64,000 nt of DNA from contig CM031616.1 of assembly GCA_018398815.1 (NCBI GenBank), positions 24,461,813 to 24,525,812 of the forward strand, given 5' to 3'. The notes beneath the pieces are model-generated. The model was not told the origin of the DNA. It saw nothing but the letters and a program-made list of their open reading frames with translations, and made no database searches. The position numbers were made by a program, and so were the translations under genes. Each line of letters opens with the position of its first letter. Positions within the stretch are counted from its first letter, which is position 1. Positions 43,678 through 64,000 of this stretch are shown here, in pieces. Source of the stretch: Conus ventricosus. Its lineage: Eukaryota > Mollusca > Gastropoda > Neogastropoda > Conidae.

Positions 43678-44295
43678 TGTCAAGGAGCGTGAAACCTCTC
43701 ACAAAAGGCATTAGATGCTTGGAGACAAAGGGACGTTGTACGTGGTATACAAATAGGTAATTGACCAATTTAACCAGGGTACCTTACCCACCGCACACGG
43801 CCGAACTGTGTGAAGGAGGCGGAGTGGTCAGATGACAAACAACACCTAGGAGAGAGTTCGGACCTTGCCGGTGGCGAAAGGGGGAAGGAATGTAACCACT
43901 ACGACCTCGGGCCCCAAGTGAGCGCTAAATGCTCGGTCAGCTGAGGTTCTTGTGTACACAGTCAGTGAAGAGCAGGAGTCTTGGATTCGTTCGGATGGTA
44001 TTGCCGTGGGTCACTGTGTTGGTTCTATTGTCAGGCTGGCTGAATGTGTGTGGAGGTTGTAGTAACCCTCCTTAAGATAATTACTGTGTTAACTGACCAC
44101 CGAAGTCGGCGGGAATTTTCGATGTCCATCTGGGGCTAAGATGTGTGTTTGCTAATCAATTAGGTAGGGGTGTGTGTAAATGCTGATGTGTGTGGAATGT
44201 AGCGAGTGGAGAATTCAGGGTACTTGTGAACTAGGGGTTTGAGAAGCAGCGTGGACAAAGGCATGGCCCGAAGGGGAATCTTTGTTTTCCCTTTC
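43678..44295 (+). mobile_element. Truncated 5' LTR at the contig end
   Basis: Starts TGTCAAGGAGCGTG immediately after AAGTC, exactly as at 57028, and stops at the N-run after 618 bp. Confidence 0.92.
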
Positions 44296-45295
44296 NNNNN
44301 NNNNNNNNNNNNNNNNNNNNNNNNNNNNNNNNNNNNNNNNNNNNNNNNNNNNNNNNNNNNNNNNNNNNNNNNNNNNNNNNNNNNNNNNNNNNNNNNNNNN
44401 NNNNNNNNNNNNNNNNNNNNNNNNNNNNNNNNNNNNNNNNNNNNNNNNNNNNNNNNNNNNNNNNNNNNNNNNNNNNNNNNNNNNNNNNNNNNNNNNNNNN
44501 NNNNNNNNNNNNNNNNNNNNNNNNNNNNNNNNNNNNNNNNNNNNNNNNNNNNNNNNNNNNNNNNNNNNNNNNNNNNNNNNNNNNNNNNNNNNNNNNNNNN
44601 NNNNNNNNNNNNNNNNNNNNNNNNNNNNNNNNNNNNNNNNNNNNNNNNNNNNNNNNNNNNNNNNNNNNNNNNNNNNNNNNNNNNNNNNNNNNNNNNNNNN
44701 NNNNNNNNNNNNNNNNNNNNNNNNNNNNNNNNNNNNNNNNNNNNNNNNNNNNNNNNNNNNNNNNNNNNNNNNNNNNNNNNNNNNNNNNNNNNNNNNNNNN
44801 NNNNNNNNNNNNNNNNNNNNNNNNNNNNNNNNNNNNNNNNNNNNNNNNNNNNNNNNNNNNNNNNNNNNNNNNNNNNNNNNNNNNNNNNNNNNNNNNNNNN
44901 NNNNNNNNNNNNNNNNNNNNNNNNNNNNNNNNNNNNNNNNNNNNNNNNNNNNNNNNNNNNNNNNNNNNNNNNNNNNNNNNNNNNNNNNNNNNNNNNNNNN
45001 NNNNNNNNNNNNNNNNNNNNNNNNNNNNNNNNNNNNNNNNNNNNNNNNNNNNNNNNNNNNNNNNNNNNNNNNNNNNNNNNNNNNNNNNNNNNNNNNNNNN
45101 NNNNNNNNNNNNNNNNNNNNNNNNNNNNNNNNNNNNNNNNNNNNNNNNNNNNNNNNNNNNNNNNNNNNNNNNNNNNNNNNNNNNNNNNNNNNNNNNNNNN
45201 NNNNNNNNNNNNNNNNNNNNNNNNNNNNNNNNNNNNNNNNNNNNNNNNNNNNNNNNNNNNNNNNNNNNNNNNNNNNNNNNNNNNNNNNNNNNNNN
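44296..45295. other. Assembly gap, exactly 1000 N
   Basis: A round-number N-run, so its length is a placeholder. The flanking sequences overlap each other by 12.3 kb, so the true gap is probably negative. Confidence 0.99.
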
Positions 45296-46001
45296 CACGA
45301 GACATTATTTTCCTTTTGATTTGTGTCTGCAGACAAGAGGATGACAGTCAAAGTGTCAATATCATAGAGAAACTCTTTTTTGTTTTGTGTCTGCAGGCAT
45401 AAGACTGTCAGAATGTCATTAACATAGAGACACACCTTTCCCAGCATTAGAATACAGCAGAACAAATCTGTAAGCAGCTGGGAACCATGTACAATCTCTT
45501 GACAAACATTTCAACACAACAATATATATCACACGCCCCAAGAAATCAGACATGCTTGCTTTTATCAGTTGCCTTCACAAAATATGCATGTAGGTTGACT
45601 TATACCACTCACATTGTTCACCCACATATATGCCAATAGGAAACAAACACACATACTAAAACAGTCTGAATGAGCAGGCACATACACAGATCACATTTTA
45701 CCAGGGATGTTTAGAAATATTTCTAACCCTGGGACAAAGAAACTGCTTTTATACTGGCCTTGGTTTTAGGTTTTAAATGGACTTAAAACAATCAGCCACA
45801 TACACATACGCATACATGTGTATGCACAACACTCCTTGCATGAAACATCAGAAACAGCAGTTTGTTTGTCCCATCCCTAAGGCTTTCTGGAAAACATTTA
45901 CGCACACTCTGAAACACTCCTTTTTGAGTTCAAAGCACCACACACTAGCCCCATCTCCATCATGAATACTCACATAAGCATGGGCATTTGCTTGGTGGAA
46001 G

Positions 46002-46317
46002 GGAGGCCCGGTGGTCCATGCGCTTGCCAGGAACGTGTGAAATTCCCAGGCTGTGGTTCGAGTCTCGAGTAGGCATGTTTCTTCCTCCCCTCTCCCCTAC
46101 ACCTAAGGCGGTGTTCTGAGTGCTAGCTTTTTGGATGAGACAATCAACCACGGCCCTGTGTACCGCATGCATTTAGTGCACGTGAAAAGATCCCACAACA
46201 ATGAAGAAACTGACACTGGCAAAGTTCTGTAGAAAAATCACTTTGATACGTACACAAAGGCAGACAGAATTGTGGTGATGCGCTGTCCCAAAGGAGAGCA
46301 GCCCCCATTTCAGAAGT
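46002..46317 (+). mobile_element. Diverged tRNA-headed SINE, copy B
   Basis: The duplicate of 32634-32948. Confidence 0.7.
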
Positions 46318-47362
46318 AAATCTGTTATGATAATCAAATCATTCAATGCAAGACTCAAACATTCAATATTTTCATTATCAATAACACCAGATCACGGTAG
46401 ATTACATACATCGGTTTACCTTGTAAAACTAAAGAATTTCGTGTGTATTTTCAATTCACGTGAAATGGTAAAGAGGCGAAAAGACGTGGAGATCTCAACA
46501 GGGTTTGTACCTATCACCTCACACCTGAAAACAAGCACTTGACTGCTAAATCATGCACCATCTCCCTGCATTCTTCAATTTCAAATATACTTCTTAAGTA
46601 GATGATGTACAAATCTTGTTCGCCAGCAAAAGAATTTTCTCAATCCATACTCAGTAATGTCCAGTTCCCATAGGTTTTTTTTTTTTTTTGGTAATCACAC
46701 ACCACTAACTTTGTTTCACCAAAGTAATAACAGACTTGATGATTTCCCAACCCAATTAATAACAACTGTTTGTCCAGAGACACAAAAGACACTGACCGAA
46801 GCAACAAGACACACAATCCCAAACAATTACATCCAAATGACTGAATTAACCACAGATACTACCCCCAAGCTATGCAAGATATCAATGACATGAGCAACCA
46901 GATACTCACTCCAACTGAAACAGTTAACAAAATCCCAATGAATTTACCATCCACTGGTACTCCCCCTATTCCATGAAAAGACGTCCTCAATTACCAACAC
47001 AAACTGAAGTAACCTATTAACCATAGATTCTCTCCCCTACCCAAACAATGATGATATATTAAAGTGCACCAACAGTTTTGTTTGATCACACAACGAAAGA
47101 AATATACACTCACATCCACCAACCCAAACCAAAATGATAGATTATCACACTAACATTTTATATTCAACCAGACTTCTGAAGACACACACACACATACACA
47201 TCAGATCCCCAAAACCAAGCAATAACAACATCCAAAGTCTCTTTCTGTCACCACACAACAACAAAAGACATATCCCACGACCCCAATATTATCTAGAATC
47301 TCTGAAGAAAAGTCAAACTCAACAAAATCACATGTGGTATGCATCCAGAGACGAAAGGGAAG

Positions 47363-63712
<16,350 letters not shown>

Positions 63713-64000
63713 CTGTAACAAACATATGCACATAGCACTCATACTCACGTAAAATATACACTGCAGACAAGATGACAACTATGTATTGGTTCTTTTGAAA
63801 AGTCATTTCAAAAGAAGTCAAAAATTAGTAGGATTTTGCACATGAATTTACTCGACATCATTTCAACTTATTTAATGTAATCCATTAACAAATCAGTTAA
63901 AGCCTGCCTTAAATTCGAATTGTAACCTTTCAATATAACTAACTTGAATTCTAACTTTCAATATCACTAACTGATTTAATTATCTGCATCATTCGTTCAA

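Noticed and set aside
44160..45465. Frames of 345-416 codons across the gap
   Set aside because: They consist almost entirely of N and are not sequence.

Overview
The window looks like nuclear DNA of an invertebrate, most likely a gastropod mollusc. Evidence for this is the intron-rich genes with small exons, dense AC/AG/GT microsatellites, tRNA-headed SINEs with an invertebrate-type core, and a Gypsy-like LTR retrotransposon with a gag-protease-integrase layout. The species is inferred from general character only. There is no bacterial operon, CRISPR array or phage.

Two conserved genes face each other tail to tail. On the plus strand, five exons (4150-13138) encode the SEP and UBX part of NSFL1C (p47), an adaptor of the p97/VCP ATPase; its 5' exons are not recognised. 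On the minus strand, exons from 63712 down to 33998 encode DNAJC25, a membrane J-domain protein; its first J-domain exons lie beyond the right edge. About 21 kb between the two stop codons holds only retroposon insertions, tandem repeats, LINE remnants and unassigned sequence.

The main structural feature is an assembly artefact. A run of exactly 1000 N (44296-45295) separates two copies of the same 12.3 kb. The block 31923-44295 reappears as 45296-57640 in the same orientation, differing mainly by one-base indels. The end of the left contig equals the start of the right contig, as expected for two contigs that overlap but were not merged. Six DNAJC25 exons are therefore present twice. Each copy has a different one-base frame break that the other copy lacks. 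The left contig stops 618 bp into an LTR, which explains the break.

Mobile elements by region: two 0.8 kb tRNA-headed retroposons (2861-3709, 5248-6063); a hAT-like element with a BED-finger frame (10460-11623); a full SINE (14756-15154) and several headless copies of SINE tails with perfect target duplications (12282-12411, 13658-13744, 27322-27452, 41884-41943); LINE reverse-transcriptase remnants (26077-26907); a CpG-rich TIR element in a DNAJC25 intron (35954-36999, again 49321-50360); a SINE with the same head but another tail (40666-41195, again 54019-54548); and a complete but internally deleted LTR retrotransposon with AAGTC target duplications (57028-62485).

I see no clear new biological system. 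The most interesting biology is the modular, tail-only behaviour of the SINEs. The most useful practical result is the false duplication and its consequences for gene models.
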